Shown piece after piece: positions 26,415 to 36,349 of a stretch of 64,000 nt of DNA. A program made the position numbers and the translations under genes. The stretch's first letter is position 1. Every line of letters begins with the position of its first letter. The stretch comes from Bacteroidota bacterium. GTDB lineage: Bacteria > Bacteroidota > Bacteroidia > Bacteroidales > P3. The DNA lies in assembly GCA_017860255.1 (NCBI GenBank), contig JAFNAR010000002.1:62001-126000 (forward strand). The letters run 5' to 3'. The notes under the pieces were generated by a model. That model did no database searches, had not been told where the DNA came from, and was given only the letters and a program-made list of their open reading frames with translations.

Positions 26415-26581
26415 TGGGTAAGAAAGAACAGAATTCAAAGAGTTTTCTTTTGAGATTGGACGCTGAAACAATGGAAGCTATTGAAAAATGGGCTTCGGAT
26501 GAGTTTAGAAGTGTTAATGGTCAAATATTGTACATTATAGACAATGCTCTAAAGAAAGAAAAAAGATTAAAAAAGAAATGA
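26414..26581 (+). CDS. Small Arc/ribbon-helix-helix DNA-binding protein
   Basis: A 55-residue protein starting at the ATG that overlaps the upstream stop. The sequence (SFLLRLDAETMEAIEKWA, then SVNGQILYIIDNALKKEKR) fits an Arc-type ribbon-helix-helix: a short strand with alternating hydrophobics, then two helices with the NGQI turn. RHH dimers bind operators. Being last in the SPFH operon, it could control that operon or act elsewhere. It is below the length cutoff of many gene callers. Confidence 0.8.
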   Translation: MGKKEQNSKSFLLRLDAETMEAIEKWASDEFRSVNGQILYIIDNALKKEKRLKKK

Positions 26582-26589
26582 TTTTTTTG

Positions 26590-26614
26590 AGGCAACTTAT
26601 ATATTAGGTTGCCT
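26590..26614 (+). terminator. Terminator of the SPFH operon
   Basis: AGGCAAC (26590-26596) pairs with GTTGCCT (26608-26614), followed by a T tract. Confidence 0.75.
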
Positions 26615-26671
26615 TTTTTATTACTTTTGTACACTTTAGAAATATTTGTATAATCAAAACTATTTTCTTTT

Positions 26672-28036
26672 ATGGAACAATTAGAATCTTTTTTCTCTGC
26701 ACTTAGTGGGTTTTTGTGGGGATGGCCAATGATTATTCTTCTTTTTGGCACTCATATTTTTATGACCATACGACTAAGATTTCCTCAATTAAAAATCTTT
26801 AAAGCAATTAAGCTTTCTTTCACAAATGACAAAAACTCAAAAGGGGATGTTTCTCAGTTTGGAGCTTTAATGACTGCATTGGCTGCAACCATTGGTATTG
26901 GCAATATTATTGGAGTTGGAACTGCTGTTTCTTTGGGCGGTCCTGGCGCTGTTTTGTGGTGTTGGCTAACTGGAGTTTTGGGAATTGCTACAAAGTATTC
27001 CGAAGGCTTGCTTGCTGTTAAGTATAGAGAAAAGACTAAAGATGGAAAAATGTTAGGCGGACCTATGTATGCTATTGAAAAGGGTTTAGGTTTAAAATGG
27101 CTTGCTGTTCTGTTTTGTGTTTTTACCGTATTTGCTTCCTTTGGTATAGGAAATGGAGTTCAATCGAAAGCTATTGCAGATTGTTTATTTATATCTTATG
27201 ATATTCCTCATTATGCAACAGGAATTGTTGAAGTTTTGTTGGTTATTTTAGTAATTTTCTTTGGAGTGAAAGGAATTGCTAAGGTATGTGGAAGCTTGGT
27301 TCCTTTTATGTCTATATTTTATATTATTGGCTGTATTGCAATTCTAATTATGAATTGGAATTTCTTGGATGAAGCCATAATTTTAATTGTTAAATCAGCA
27401 TTTACTCCTCATGCTGCTGGTGCAGGTTTTGTTGGAGGTACTGTTATGATGGCTGCAAGATATGGAATTGCTCGAGGTCTTTTCTCCAATGAAAGTGGTT
27501 TAGGTTCTGCTCCAATCATTGCTGCTGCTGCACAAACACGCAATAGTGTTCGTCAAGCATTGGTTTCTTCAACAGGAACTTTTTGGGATACCGTTGTGGT
27601 TTGTGCTCTAACTGGATTGGTTATTGTTAGCTCTGTTGTTGCTTATCCTGATATTGATGCTTCACAAACTGCTCTTCTTACTCAGAAAGCATTTTCAAAA
27701 TTACCTTATGTGGGTAATCTATTTTTAAATATTAGCATTATTACTTTTGCTTTTTCTACAATACTGGGATGGAGCTATTATGGAGAAAAAGCACTTGAAT
27801 ATTTAGGAGGCAAAAAAACAATAATATACTATAGATTAACTTGGGTCGTTATTGTTTTTGTTGGAGCTGTTATGAATCTTGATTTAGTTTGGAATATTTC
27901 CGATACAATGAATGCACTAATGGCAATACCTAATTTGATTTCCGTGCTTTTGCTTTCAGGAGTAATTGTTAAAGAGACCAGAAAATATCTTTGGAGCAAC
28001 AAATTAGATGAATATGATCCAAATTGTGAATTATAA
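26672..28036 (+). CDS. Sodium:alanine symporter family protein (AGCS)
   Basis: A 454-residue integral membrane transporter with about ten or eleven helices that couples alanine or glycine uptake to sodium. It shows the AGCS signatures FGALMTALAATIGIGNIIGVGTAVSLGGPGAVLW and GGPMYAIEKGLG, with ARGLFSNESGLGSAPIIAAAAQT in the core. Length is normal. A TACTTTTG box at 26622-26629 may be its promoter. The next gene begins 21 bases after its stop. Amino acid preference cannot be told from the sequence. Confidence 0.94.
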   Translation: MEQLESFFSALSGFLWGWPMIILLFGTHIFMTIRLRFPQLKIFKAIKLSFTNDKNSKGDVSQFGALMTALAATIGIGNIIGVGTAVSLGGPGAVLWCWLTGVLGIATKYSEGLLAVKYREKTKDGKMLGGPMYAIEKGLGLKWLAVLFCVFTVFASFGIGNGVQSKAIADCLFISYDIPHYATGIVEVLLVILVIFFGVKGIAKVCGSLVPFMSIFYIIGCIAILIMNWNFLDEAIILIVKSAFTPHAAGAGFVGGTVMMAARYGIARGLFSNESGLGSAPIIAAAAQTRNSVRQALVSSTGTFWDTVVVCALTGLVIVSSVVAYPDIDASQTALLTQKAFSKLPYVGNLFLNISIITFAFSTILGWSYYGEKALEYLGGKKTIIYYRLTWVVIVFVGAVMNLDLVWNISDTMNALMAIPNLISVLLLSGVIVKETRKYLWSNKLDEYDPNCEL

Positions 28037-28057
28037 ATTATAGAGCTTAAAAGAAAT

Positions 28058-28789
28058 ATGAATAAAAAATTAACTCTTTCAATTGCAATTATATCTTCCC
28101 TTTCAATTTTGTTTTTTTCATGTAATAAGAAAGGTAAAGAGGATGTTAAAATAACAAAATATGAGGTTAAGGAAAACTACTATATGCCAGAGATTTTTGG
28201 TTTGAGTGGTTACAATATTAAAGACACTGTTAATGATATTTATGGAGGATTGCTTTTTCCAATCAGCAGAGTTAAAGAAAATGAAATAAATGTTAAACCT
28301 ATTGAAAAGAGTATTGGTTCTCAGATGCAGACTTTTGTAAATGAGGTTAAGAAAAGAAATTCAAAAGGAAAAATTGAGGGTAAAAACTTTATTGAAATTC
28401 GACCTACTTATTTTATCCTTTATGATGATTATTTTTATAGTTGTTTGATTAAGAAAACTACTTGTTTCGCAAGCGAAGATACAATTAAGGACTACTTCAC
28501 CATTCTTTATAATTATAGAGAAGATCAAGTTCTTGGATTTGATGATATTTTCTTAGTTAAGGATTCTAATTTCTCTTCCTTCATTGCTCTTTTACAAAAG
28601 GATATTTCAATAAAAACTATTGAGCAATTAAAGAAAACAGATTTTAATATTGAAACAGATTCTATTTCATTTAACGTTAATCAAGATAAAACAGAGAATC
28701 AATTTATAAAAAAACAATTTAGACAAAGCATAGAAACACTACGACCTTATTTCAAAAACAAGAATCAATTCATAAAAGATAAGAAATAG
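28058..28789 (+). CDS. Lipoprotein, DUF3298/RsiV-like
   Basis: A 243-residue lipoprotein (signal peptide with lipobox FFSC, Cys22). The C-terminal part has YFTILYNYREDQVLGFDDIFL and a helix with SSFIALLQKDI, resembling the DUF3298 domain of RsiV-type proteins in which a DDIF-like motif and a lysozyme-binding fold occur. The gene lies directly upstream of a GH25 lysozyme, which is suggestive because RsiV homologues sense lysozyme. The domain call is by eye and not certain. Confidence 0.6.
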   Translation: MNKKLTLSIAIISSLSILFFSCNKKGKEDVKITKYEVKENYYMPEIFGLSGYNIKDTVNDIYGGLLFPISRVKENEINVKPIEKSIGSQMQTFVNEVKKRNSKGKIEGKNFIEIRPTYFILYDDYFYSCLIKKTTCFASEDTIKDYFTILYNYREDQVLGFDDIFLVKDSNFSSFIALLQKDISIKTIEQLKKTDFNIETDSISFNVNQDKTENQFIKKQFRQSIETLRPYFKNKNQFIKDKK

Positions 28790-28809
28790 TCTTTCCCCTA
28801 TATTTAATT

Positions 28810-28814
28810 GGAGG
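28810..28814 (+). promoter_or_regulatory. Shine-Dalgarno site fixing the lysozyme start
   Basis: GGAGG lies five bases before ATG 28820. Clear Shine-Dalgarno sites are uncommon in this window. It supports ATG 28820 over the in-frame TTG at 28808, which overlaps the site itself. Confidence 0.6.
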
Positions 28815-28819
28815 TAAAT

Positions 28820-29593
28820 ATGAAAAAGAAAAATAAGAAAATATTAAAATGGTGGTTATTAACTATTGGAATAGTTCTAATACTATCTTTCATTGCTTAT
28901 TTTTCATTTAATAACATTAAGGACTATTACAAGAGCTATTATGAATGTGAGGGAGTAAGGATTGACGATAAAAAGTATACTGTTTTTGGTATTGATGTTT
29001 CTTCTCATCAAGATGAAATTGATTGGGAGAAAGTTGAAGAGGATGGTATTGATTTTGCATATTTAAAGGCTACTGAAGGAGGTGATTTTGTTGATAAGAG
29101 ATATAAGACAAATTATCTTAATGCAAAGGATAATGGAATTTTGGTTGGAGCGTATCATTTCTTCCGTTTTGGAACTTCAGGAAAAGAACAAGCTCAGAAC
29201 TTTATTAATCAAGTGTCTATTGAAAACTTAGACCTCCCTCCTGTTTTGGATGTTGAGCGTCATGGTAATTATTTATCTTTTTCAAAGGTTGATCAAATTA
29301 GAATTGAAATAAAAAACTATTTAATTGAAATTGAAAAGAACTATTTTGTAAAACCCATAATCTATACCAATTTGGAAAGCTATAATGACTATATTAAAGG
29401 GTATTTTGACGATTATGAAATTTGGATTTGTAGGATTTGCTCCGAGCCAGACAATAAACATTGGACACTTTGGCAATATTCGCATAAGGGAGAGGTTGAT
29501 GGAATTGAAGGTAAGGTTGATTTGAATACATTTAATGGAGATATTGAAGATTTTATTGAATACGTTAATCAATATAAAGAATTACAAAGATGA
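28820..29593 (+). CDS. GH25 family lysozyme, membrane-anchored
   Basis: A glycoside hydrolase of family 25 (N-acetylmuramidase) that cleaves the MurNAc-GlcNAc bond. From ATG 28820 the product has about 257 residues: an N-terminal membrane anchor (about 12-32), then a TIM-barrel beginning FGIDVSSHQDEIDWEKV. The DxE catalytic pair is in PPVLDVERHG, and the barrel ends with LWQYSHKGEVDGIEGKVDLNTFNG, all typical of GH25. The adjacent RsiV-like lipoprotein and the four-base overlap with the dehydrogenase suggest coexpression. The anchored form suggests cell-wall remodelling. Confidence 0.88.
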   Translation: MKKKNKKILKWWLLTIGIVLILSFIAYFSFNNIKDYYKSYYECEGVRIDDKKYTVFGIDVSSHQDEIDWEKVEEDGIDFAYLKATEGGDFVDKRYKTNYLNAKDNGILVGAYHFFRFGTSGKEQAQNFINQVSIENLDLPPVLDVERHGNYLSFSKVDQIRIEIKNYLIEIEKNYFVKPIIYTNLESYNDYIKGYFDDYEIWICRICSEPDNKHWTLWQYSHKGEVDGIEGKVDLNTFNGDIEDFIEYVNQYKELQR

Positions 29594-30534
29594 AAGCATT
29601 AATAATTGACACAACTCATAGAGTATTAATTGATAATTTAAAGGAAGCTGGAATTGAAGTTGTACTTAAGCCAGATTACCAAAGAGAAGATATTTTAAGA
29701 GAAATTGGAGATTATGAGGTTGTAGTAGTTAGAAGCAAAATTTTAATTGACAAAGAAGTTATTGATAAGGCTGTTAAATTAAAATGTATTGCTCGAGTTG
29801 GTGCTGGAATGGATGCAATTGATATTGATTATGCTGAAAAGAGAGGTATTAAATGCCTTAATTCTCCTGAGGGAAATCGTGATGCTGTTGGAGAACATGC
29901 CTTAGCAATGCTTTTATGTCTTTTCAATAAACTTTCAATTGCAGACCATCAAGTTAGAAAAGGTATATGGAAAAGAGAAGATAATAGGGGTTTGGAAATT
30001 AAAGGGAAGACAGTTGGATTAATTGGTTATGGAAATATGGGAAATGCTTTTGCTCAAAGACTGATGGGATTTGATTGCAAAGTAATAGCCTACGATAAAT
30101 ACAAAACTAACTATTCTAATCAGTTTGCTAATGAAGTTTCACTTGAAACAATATTCAAGGAATCTGATATTCTTTCTCTTCACGTTCCTCTAACAGATGA
30201 AACAAAATATATGTTAGAGAAGGACTTTCTTTCAAAATTCCAAAAACCTATATACCTGATTAATACCTCAAGAGGGAAAGTTGTTAAGACAAAGGATTTG
30301 GTTGATAAACTAAAAGAAGGTAAGGTTTTGGGAGTTTGTTTAGATGTTTTGGAATATGAAGCCTTTAGTTCAGAATTATGTTCAGATAACAATATTCCTC
30401 AAGAATTGATTGAACTTCTTCAAATGCCAAATGCAGTTTTCTCACCACATGTTGCAGGTTGGACAGTTGAATCTTATTATAAACTTGCATTATTCCTTTC
30501 TCAAAAGATAATTGAAACTCTTAAAGGAGAATAA
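29590..30534 (+). CDS. NAD-dependent D-2-hydroxyacid dehydrogenase (SerA-like)
   Basis: A 314-residue member of the D-isomer-specific 2-hydroxyacid dehydrogenase family. Nucleotide loop: TVGLIGYGNMG. Catalytic residues fit the R-E-H set: arginine in VVRVGAG-like RVGAGMDAIDIDY, glutamate in DVLEYE, histidine in SPHVAGWT. SerA relatives oxidise 3-phosphoglycerate, but other 2-hydroxyacids are equally possible, and the protein lacks the C-terminal ACT domain of classic SerA. The ATG overlaps the lysozyme TGA by four bases. Confidence 0.85.
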   Translation: MKALIIDTTHRVLIDNLKEAGIEVVLKPDYQREDILREIGDYEVVVVRSKILIDKEVIDKAVKLKCIARVGAGMDAIDIDYAEKRGIKCLNSPEGNRDAVGEHALAMLLCLFNKLSIADHQVRKGIWKREDNRGLEIKGKTVGLIGYGNMGNAFAQRLMGFDCKVIAYDKYKTNYSNQFANEVSLETIFKESDILSLHVPLTDETKYMLEKDFLSKFQKPIYLINTSRGKVVKTKDLVDKLKEGKVLGVCLDVLEYEAFSSELCSDNNIPQELIELLQMPNAVFSPHVAGWTVESYYKLALFLSQKIIETLKGE

Positions 30535-30559
30535 ATTATAATATTTTCAGATTTTTTTG

Positions 30560-30647
30560 CGGAGAGTAAGAGATTCGAACTCTTGAAAGCCTTTTGAGCT
30601 TTACGCACTTTCCAGGCGCGCTCCTTCAACCACTCGGACAACTCTCC
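30560..30647 (-). tRNA. tRNA-Ser (anticodon GGA)
   Basis: The 88-base gene on the minus strand has the acceptor stem GGAGAGT (30647-30641) paired to ACTCTCC (30567-30561) and discriminator G at 30560. It has a long variable arm, as tRNA-Ser needs. The anticodon loop CTGGAAA gives anticodon GGA, reading UCC/UCU. The T-loop TTCGAAT is present. No encoded CCA. Confidence 0.95.
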
Positions 30648-30694
30648 GTTTTATTGAAATTTGAAGACCTAATAAACTATAAAAGTATTCTTTA

Positions 30695-31621
30695 TTATTG
30701 GTCTTCTTCCTTATTTTCTATTTCTATATTCTTTTCGTTTGAGGGTGCAAAAATAGGTAAATTTACTTTCATAAATGTATTTGGAAGTGAAGTTTCTATT
30801 TTTAATCTCTTTCCTGTTGCAGGATGTTGAAGTTCTATTTTAGTAAGATACATTTTTAACCAGTTAGCAGACACTTGTCTAACTCCAAAACGAGAATCTC
30901 CAACAACTGGATTTCCAATATGACATAAAATAAAACGAATTTGCAATGGGAAATAGGTTTCGGGATTAATAACTATATGGGTATAGTTGTCATAATTCTC
31001 AACTGTTGTATACTTAATCACACATAGTTCAGCTCCTTCTGTTTGAGGTTTTTCAAGAAATATTCTATTCTTGCTTCCTCTCTTTAACCAAAGGTTTAAT
31101 TTATCATTCTTATGCTTTGGTTTACCAGAAACAATTGCATTATACTCTCTCTTTGAAAGATGAAAATTTCTCTTTAGTGTTTCTTGAGCTTTCTTTGTTT
31201 TGGCAAATATGCAAATTCCTGCTTCATCACCTTGTGGCTCATGAACAATAAATAAATTTTGTCTCATTCCCCATTTCCTCTTAACATAACTCTTGGTTAG
31301 AGCATAAAGAGATTTTACTTTCTCATTAGGACTTGCGTCAACATTTACTCCTGAGGATTTAATTACTGCAATAAGGTATTCATCCTCATAAAGAATTGGT
31401 ACATCTGTTTTTTCTCTTGCAATATGACTTCCTCCAGAATATTTAGTATATTCAACAGATTCTCCTTTGCCCACAATATATTCAGGACTTTTAATAATGG
31501 CTTCCTTATATGAGATTGAGCCATAAATTATCATCTTCTTAGCCTTTGAAACAGATACTTCGGGGAAGGTTTCCAAAATCAATTTAAGTAAAGATATGTT
31601 CTCTTTTGCTGTAATTTTCAT
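30695..31621 (-). CDS. RluA-family pseudouridine synthase homologue lacking the catalytic aspartate
   Basis: The product of about 308 residues starts at ATG 31621; an upstream in-frame TTG at 31645 is less likely. The N-terminus is S4-like, then the RluA fold (YLIAVIKSSGVNVDA; QIRFILCHIGNPVVGDSRFG). Where active enzymes have HRLDxxTSG, this protein has HEPQGDEAGI (127-136), so the catalytic Asp is Gln130. The strongly conserved H in RTHQIR is also missing (FPLQIR). It probably binds RNA without isomerising uridine. Otherwise it is full length, which argues against simple decay. Confidence 0.8.
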   Translation of the reverse strand: MKITAKENISLLKLILETFPEVSVSKAKKMIIYGSISYKEAIIKSPEYIVGKGESVEYTKYSGGSHIAREKTDVPILYEDEYLIAVIKSSGVNVDASPNEKVKSLYALTKSYVKRKWGMRQNLFIVHEPQGDEAGICIFAKTKKAQETLKRNFHLSKREYNAIVSGKPKHKNDKLNLWLKRGSKNRIFLEKPQTEGAELCVIKYTTVENYDNYTHIVINPETYFPLQIRFILCHIGNPVVGDSRFGVRQVSANWLKMYLTKIELQHPATGKRLKIETSLPNTFMKVNLPIFAPSNEKNIEIENKEEDQ

Positions 31622-31695
31622 CAATAAAAATATTATAATTTGCAAAAGTACAGTTTTTATTTTAATTTCGCAGCTTGTTACAAAAATAGAATAAT

Positions 31696-32403
31696 ATGTC
31701 TATATCAATACAAAACCTTAGTAAGGTTTACAATGAACAAAAGGCTTTAGATAATGTTTCATTAGAAATAAACAAAGGAGAAATTGTTGGTCTTTTAGGT
31801 CCAAATGGTGCTGGTAAAAGCACAATGATGAAAATAATCACTTGTTTTATACCTCCAACAAAAGGAAATGTGAAGGTGTGCGGGTACGATATTTTTGACA
31901 ATCCAATGGATGTTAGAAAGAAAATTGGTTACCTTCCTGAGCAAAATCCACTTTATTTGGATATGTATGTTAGAGAGTTTCTTGATTTCATTGCAGGAGT
32001 TCATGGTTTGGGAAAACAAAAGAAAGAAAGAATTGAACAAATGATTGAGATGACTGGACTAACAAAGGAAGTGAACAAAAAAATTGGAACACTTTCTAAA
32101 GGATATCGTCAAAGAGTTGGTATTGCTCAAGCAATGATTCACGATCCTGAAGTTTTAATTCTCGATGAGCCAACCTCTGGCTTAGACCCTAATCAATTGG
32201 TTGAGGTTAGAGATTTAATTAAAAATGCTGGTAAAGATAAAACTGTTTTATTATCTACTCACATTATGCAAGAGGTTGAAGCTGTTTGCGGTAGAACAAT
32301 TATAATCAATAACGGACAAGTTGTTGCAGATGATAATACCAAACATTTAGCCTCTGGACAAAGTCTGGAAACAATCTTTAGAAAGATAACTCAGGGTATC
32401 TAA
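31696..32403 (+). CDS. ABC transporter ATPase, GldA-like
   Basis: A 235-residue ATP-binding subunit with Walker A GLLGPNGAGKST, signature LSKGYRQRVGIAQAM and Walker B VLILDEPTSGLDP. The closest named family seems to be GldA, which with GldF and GldG forms an ABC transporter for gliding motility in some Bacteroidota. Here no gldF/G genes lie adjacent, and GldA proteins are usually about 300 residues, so this one is shorter at the C-terminus. It may instead be an ordinary multidrug-type ATPase. Confidence 0.65.
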   Translation: MSISIQNLSKVYNEQKALDNVSLEINKGEIVGLLGPNGAGKSTMMKIITCFIPPTKGNVKVCGYDIFDNPMDVRKKIGYLPEQNPLYLDMYVREFLDFIAGVHGLGKQKKERIEQMIEMTGLTKEVNKKIGTLSKGYRQRVGIAQAMIHDPEVLILDEPTSGLDPNQLVEVRDLIKNAGKDKTVLLSTHIMQEVEAVCGRTIIINNGQVVADDNTKHLASGQSLETIFRKITQGI

Positions 32404-32475
32404 TATACAAAGGCTTTAAGTCATTCTATTACTATCCGTTTGGATATATAAAATAATAAAAATCAAGATAAAAAC

Positions 32476-32506
32476 TTTCTTAACTCGATTTTTAGTTCTA
32501 ACTTTG
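32476..32506 (+). promoter_or_regulatory. gap promoter
   Basis: TTTC at 32476-32479, 19 bases, TAACTTTG at 32499-32506, about 60 bases before the gap ATG. The -33 element departs from TTTG in its last base. Confidence 0.5.
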
Positions 32507-32555
32507 CAGTTCAATAAGTAATTGAAGAAATTAATAATATCTATTAATCAAATAA

Positions 32556-33575
<1,020 letters not shown>

Positions 33576-33614
33576 TCCCTTCTCAGAAAATTAAACAACC
33601 ATAATAATTGGAAT

Positions 33615-33642
33615 GGGAGCAATACATAATTGTATTGTTCCC
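33615..33642 (+). terminator. Terminator of gap
   Basis: GGGAGCAATACA and TGTATTGTTCCC (33615-33642, one mismatch or wobble) form a 12-pair stem followed by T7. Confidence 0.8.
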
Positions 33643-33760
33643 TTTTTTTGTGTCATCTTGAAAACCATTTTTAAAAATATTATTTCTTAAAGAATTAATT
33701 CTCTTGCAATAAAAACAATTATTTGTAGTTGTATATTCATATACTAAACATAAAAAAGAT

Positions 33761-35428
33761 ATGAAAACAGATTTAGAAATTGCACATGAATATTCAATGC
33801 TGCATATAAAAGATATTGCTTCAAAACTAAATATACACAAAGAAGATATTGAATATTATGGTAAATATAAGGCTAAATTGCCTTTAAACTTGATAGATGA
33901 AGAAAAAATAAAAAAATCCAAATTAGTTTTGGTAACAGCCATTACTCCAACCCCTGCAGGAGAAGGAAAAACAACAGTTTCAATTGGCCTTTCAATGGCT
34001 TTAAATGCAATTGGGAAAAAGGCAACAGTTGTTCTTCGTGAGCCTTCTCTTGGTCCAGTGTTTGGAGTAAAAGGTGGAGCAACAGGTGGTGGATACTCTC
34101 AAGTTGTACCTATGGAAGATATTAACCTTCATTTCACTGGAGACTTTGCTGCTATTGAAAAAGCTCACAACTTGCTATCAGCAATAATTGATAATAATGT
34201 TCAAAGCAAGAAAAATAATCTATGCATTGACCCAAGAACAATACGCTGGCCAATGGTAATGGATATGAATGACCGCTCACTAAGACATATTGTTATTGGA
34301 ATGGGAGGAAGTGCAAATGGAGTTGTTCGTGAGAGTGGATTTAAGATTACTGCTGCCTCTGAGGTAATGGCAATTCTTTGTATGAGTTCAAACCTTGAAG
34401 ACCTAAAAGAAAGATTGGGTAATATATTTATTGGATACACCTACGAGAAAAAGCCAATCTTTGCAAGAGATTTGAAAGTGCATGGAGCTATGGCTGCTTT
34501 GTTGAAAGATGCAATTAAACCAAATTTGGTTCAAACAACAGAAGGAACACCTGCCATTATTCATGGAGGACCTTTTGCAAATATAGCTCAGGGAACAAAC
34601 ACAATTATTGGAACTAAAATGGGTATGAGCCTTTCGGATATTGTTGTAACTGAAGCTGGTTTTGCTGCTGACTTGGGAGCAGAAAAGTTTATAGACATTA
34701 AGTGTAGAGAGTCAGGACTTAGACCAGATGCAATAGTTTTGGTTGCAACAATTCGTGCTTTACGTTACCATGGAGGAGTTGGTGTTAAGCAAATTGGAGA
34801 GCAAAATCTTGAAGCTGTAAAGAAAGGAATTGAAAATCTTGAAAAACACATTGAAAACATAAAACTCTTTGGACTTACTCCAATTGTTGCAATCAACAAG
34901 TTTGCCAATGATTCACAAGAAGAAATAGATTTTGTTAAGCAATCATGCCAATCATTAGAAGTAAAAGTTTTTGATTTGGAGGTTTGGGCAAAAGGTTCTC
35001 AAGGAGCAATTGAAATTGCAAAAGAAATTGAGAAAAACATTCAAACAAAAGAAGAAGTGAATTTCCTATATGATAAGGAATCTTCAATTGAGGATAAAGT
35101 AACAACAATTGCAATGAAACTTTATGGAGCTAAGAAAGTTGAATTTTCTTCAAAAGCATGTTCTGAAATGAAGAATATAAATGAATTAGGACTTTCTTCT
35201 TTGCCAATATGTATGGCCAAGACTCAAAAATCAATTTCTGATGACCCAAATCTTAGAGCAAGACCAAAGGACTTTACATTTAAGGTTAGAGATGTTGAAA
35301 TTTCTTCTGGAGCAGGATTTATTGTCCCAATTGCAGGAGAAATGATGCTAATGCCTGGCCTTCCAGAAATCCCTTCATCAGAGAATATTGATATTGATAA
35401 TGACGGAAATATTGTTGGACTTTTCTAA
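33761..35428 (+). CDS. fhs: Formate--tetrahydrofolate ligase
   Basis: FTHFS joins formate to tetrahydrofolate with ATP, giving 10-formyl-THF. The 555-residue protein has the P-loop TPAGEGKTT, EPSLGPVFGVKGGATGGGYSQV and VTEAGFAADLGAEKF, all strongly conserved in the family. The C-terminus IDIDNDGNIVGLF is notable because a second, noncoding copy lies at 36975-37031, beyond the fic gene. A strong terminator follows at 35452-35483. Confidence 0.97.
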   Translation: MKTDLEIAHEYSMLHIKDIASKLNIHKEDIEYYGKYKAKLPLNLIDEEKIKKSKLVLVTAITPTPAGEGKTTVSIGLSMALNAIGKKATVVLREPSLGPVFGVKGGATGGGYSQVVPMEDINLHFTGDFAAIEKAHNLLSAIIDNNVQSKKNNLCIDPRTIRWPMVMDMNDRSLRHIVIGMGGSANGVVRESGFKITAASEVMAILCMSSNLEDLKERLGNIFIGYTYEKKPIFARDLKVHGAMAALLKDAIKPNLVQTTEGTPAIIHGGPFANIAQGTNTIIGTKMGMSLSDIVVTEAGFAADLGAEKFIDIKCRESGLRPDAIVLVATIRALRYHGGVGVKQIGEQNLEAVKKGIENLEKHIENIKLFGLTPIVAINKFANDSQEEIDFVKQSCQSLEVKVFDLEVWAKGSQGAIEIAKEIEKNIQTKEEVNFLYDKESSIEDKVTTIAMKLYGAKKVEFSSKACSEMKNINELGLSSLPICMAKTQKSISDDPNLRARPKDFTFKVRDVEISSGAGFIVPIAGEMMLMPGLPEIPSSENIDIDNDGNIVGLF

Positions 35429-35430
35429 AA
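35374..35430 (+). repeat. 57-bp direct repeat, copy 1 (3' end of fhs)
   Basis: Last 18 codons of fhs with the stop (TAA 35426-35428). It matches 36975-37031 at 53 of 57 positions; all four differences are synonymous. Confidence 0.85.
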
Positions 35431-35451
35431 GAGAAGTCTTAAATAAAGAAA

Positions 35452-35483
35452 AATAGGGGAAAAACTAATGTTCTTCCCCTATT
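35452..35483 (+). terminator. Terminator of fhs
   Basis: AATAGGGGAA (35452-35461) pairs with TTCCCCTATT (35474-35483), followed by a T run. Confidence 0.8.
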
Positions 35484-35496
35484 TTTTATAACAACG

Positions 35497-35564
35497 TGTA
35501 AAGATTTTCCGATTTTCTTTACATATCCAATAAACGTGTAAAGAAAACCTCCATTTTCTTTACA
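35497..35564. repeat. Palindrome pair, left copy
   Basis: Two palindromes about 13 bases apart: 35497-35523 (8-base arms TGTAAAGA/TCTTTACA) and 35537-35564 (11-base arms TGTAAAGAAAA/TTTTCTTTACA). The pair recurs at 36891-36958, 59 of 68 positions matching, on the other side of fic. Confidence 0.75.
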
Positions 35565-35566
35565 TT

Positions 35567-36349
35567 TTAACCATTAGAATCAATTGAATCAATTGAATCA
35601 ATATTGTTATTATTTTCAATATGAAAAGCATTTGCCAATAAATCATATAATTTTGTATTTACATAAAAATTTTCTCTTCCTAATTTTAATTTTTTTAAAA
35701 TACCTATATCTATCAACTTATTAAGATGAGATGTTGCCGTAGGTCTACTAACAGAAAGTTCTTGCATTACAAATTCAATCTTTGTATAAGGATGCTTAAA
35801 TAAATTATTTAGTAAATCTTGAGAATAAATTTTTCCTAACTTTTCTCGCAGAATATATTTATTCTCCTGCATCAATTTTTTAATTCCTTCAACTATATTT
35901 ATTGTTTCTATTGCTGTTTCTTCAACACCTTTAAGCATGAAAAGCAACCAATTTTCCCAATCATTTGTATCTCTAACTTCCTGCAATAATCTATAATATT
36001 CTCCTTTATTTTTTATAATAAATCTACTAAGATACAATACTGGCAAATCTAAAAGTCTTTGTTTAACAAGAAATAAAATATTAATAATACGGCCAGTACG
36101 TCCGTTACCATCAGAGAAAGGATGTATACTTTCAAATTGATGATGAATAATAGCCATTTTTATTACTGGATCAAGATCACTAATTGAATTATCATTAATA
36201 AATAATTCAAGATTTTTCATATAACCATTAATTTCATCGATAGTTTGAGGTGGTTCATATACAGTTTCTTGAGTACGTTCATTTTTAAGTATTGTTCCTG
36301 GTGTTACTCTAAAGCCTGCTTGATTAAGTTTTATATTCCTATATTTCAA
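35567..36349 (-). pseudogene. Fic protein, catalytic and DNA-binding part (3' frame of a frameshifted gene)
   Basis: Fic enzymes transfer AMP or related groups to target proteins. This 260-residue frame begins at a TTG and has the intact core motif HPFSDGNGRTGR (76-87); the C-terminus has a winged helix (VMQELSVSRPTATSHLNKLIDIGIL). The usual N-terminal part is encoded just upstream in a different frame (36339-36692). A missing or extra base (mod 3) near the AT run at 36339-36349 explains the split. It may be a pseudogene, or both parts may be expressed through the overlap. The gene sits between two palindrome pairs and is probably acquired. Confidence 0.75.
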
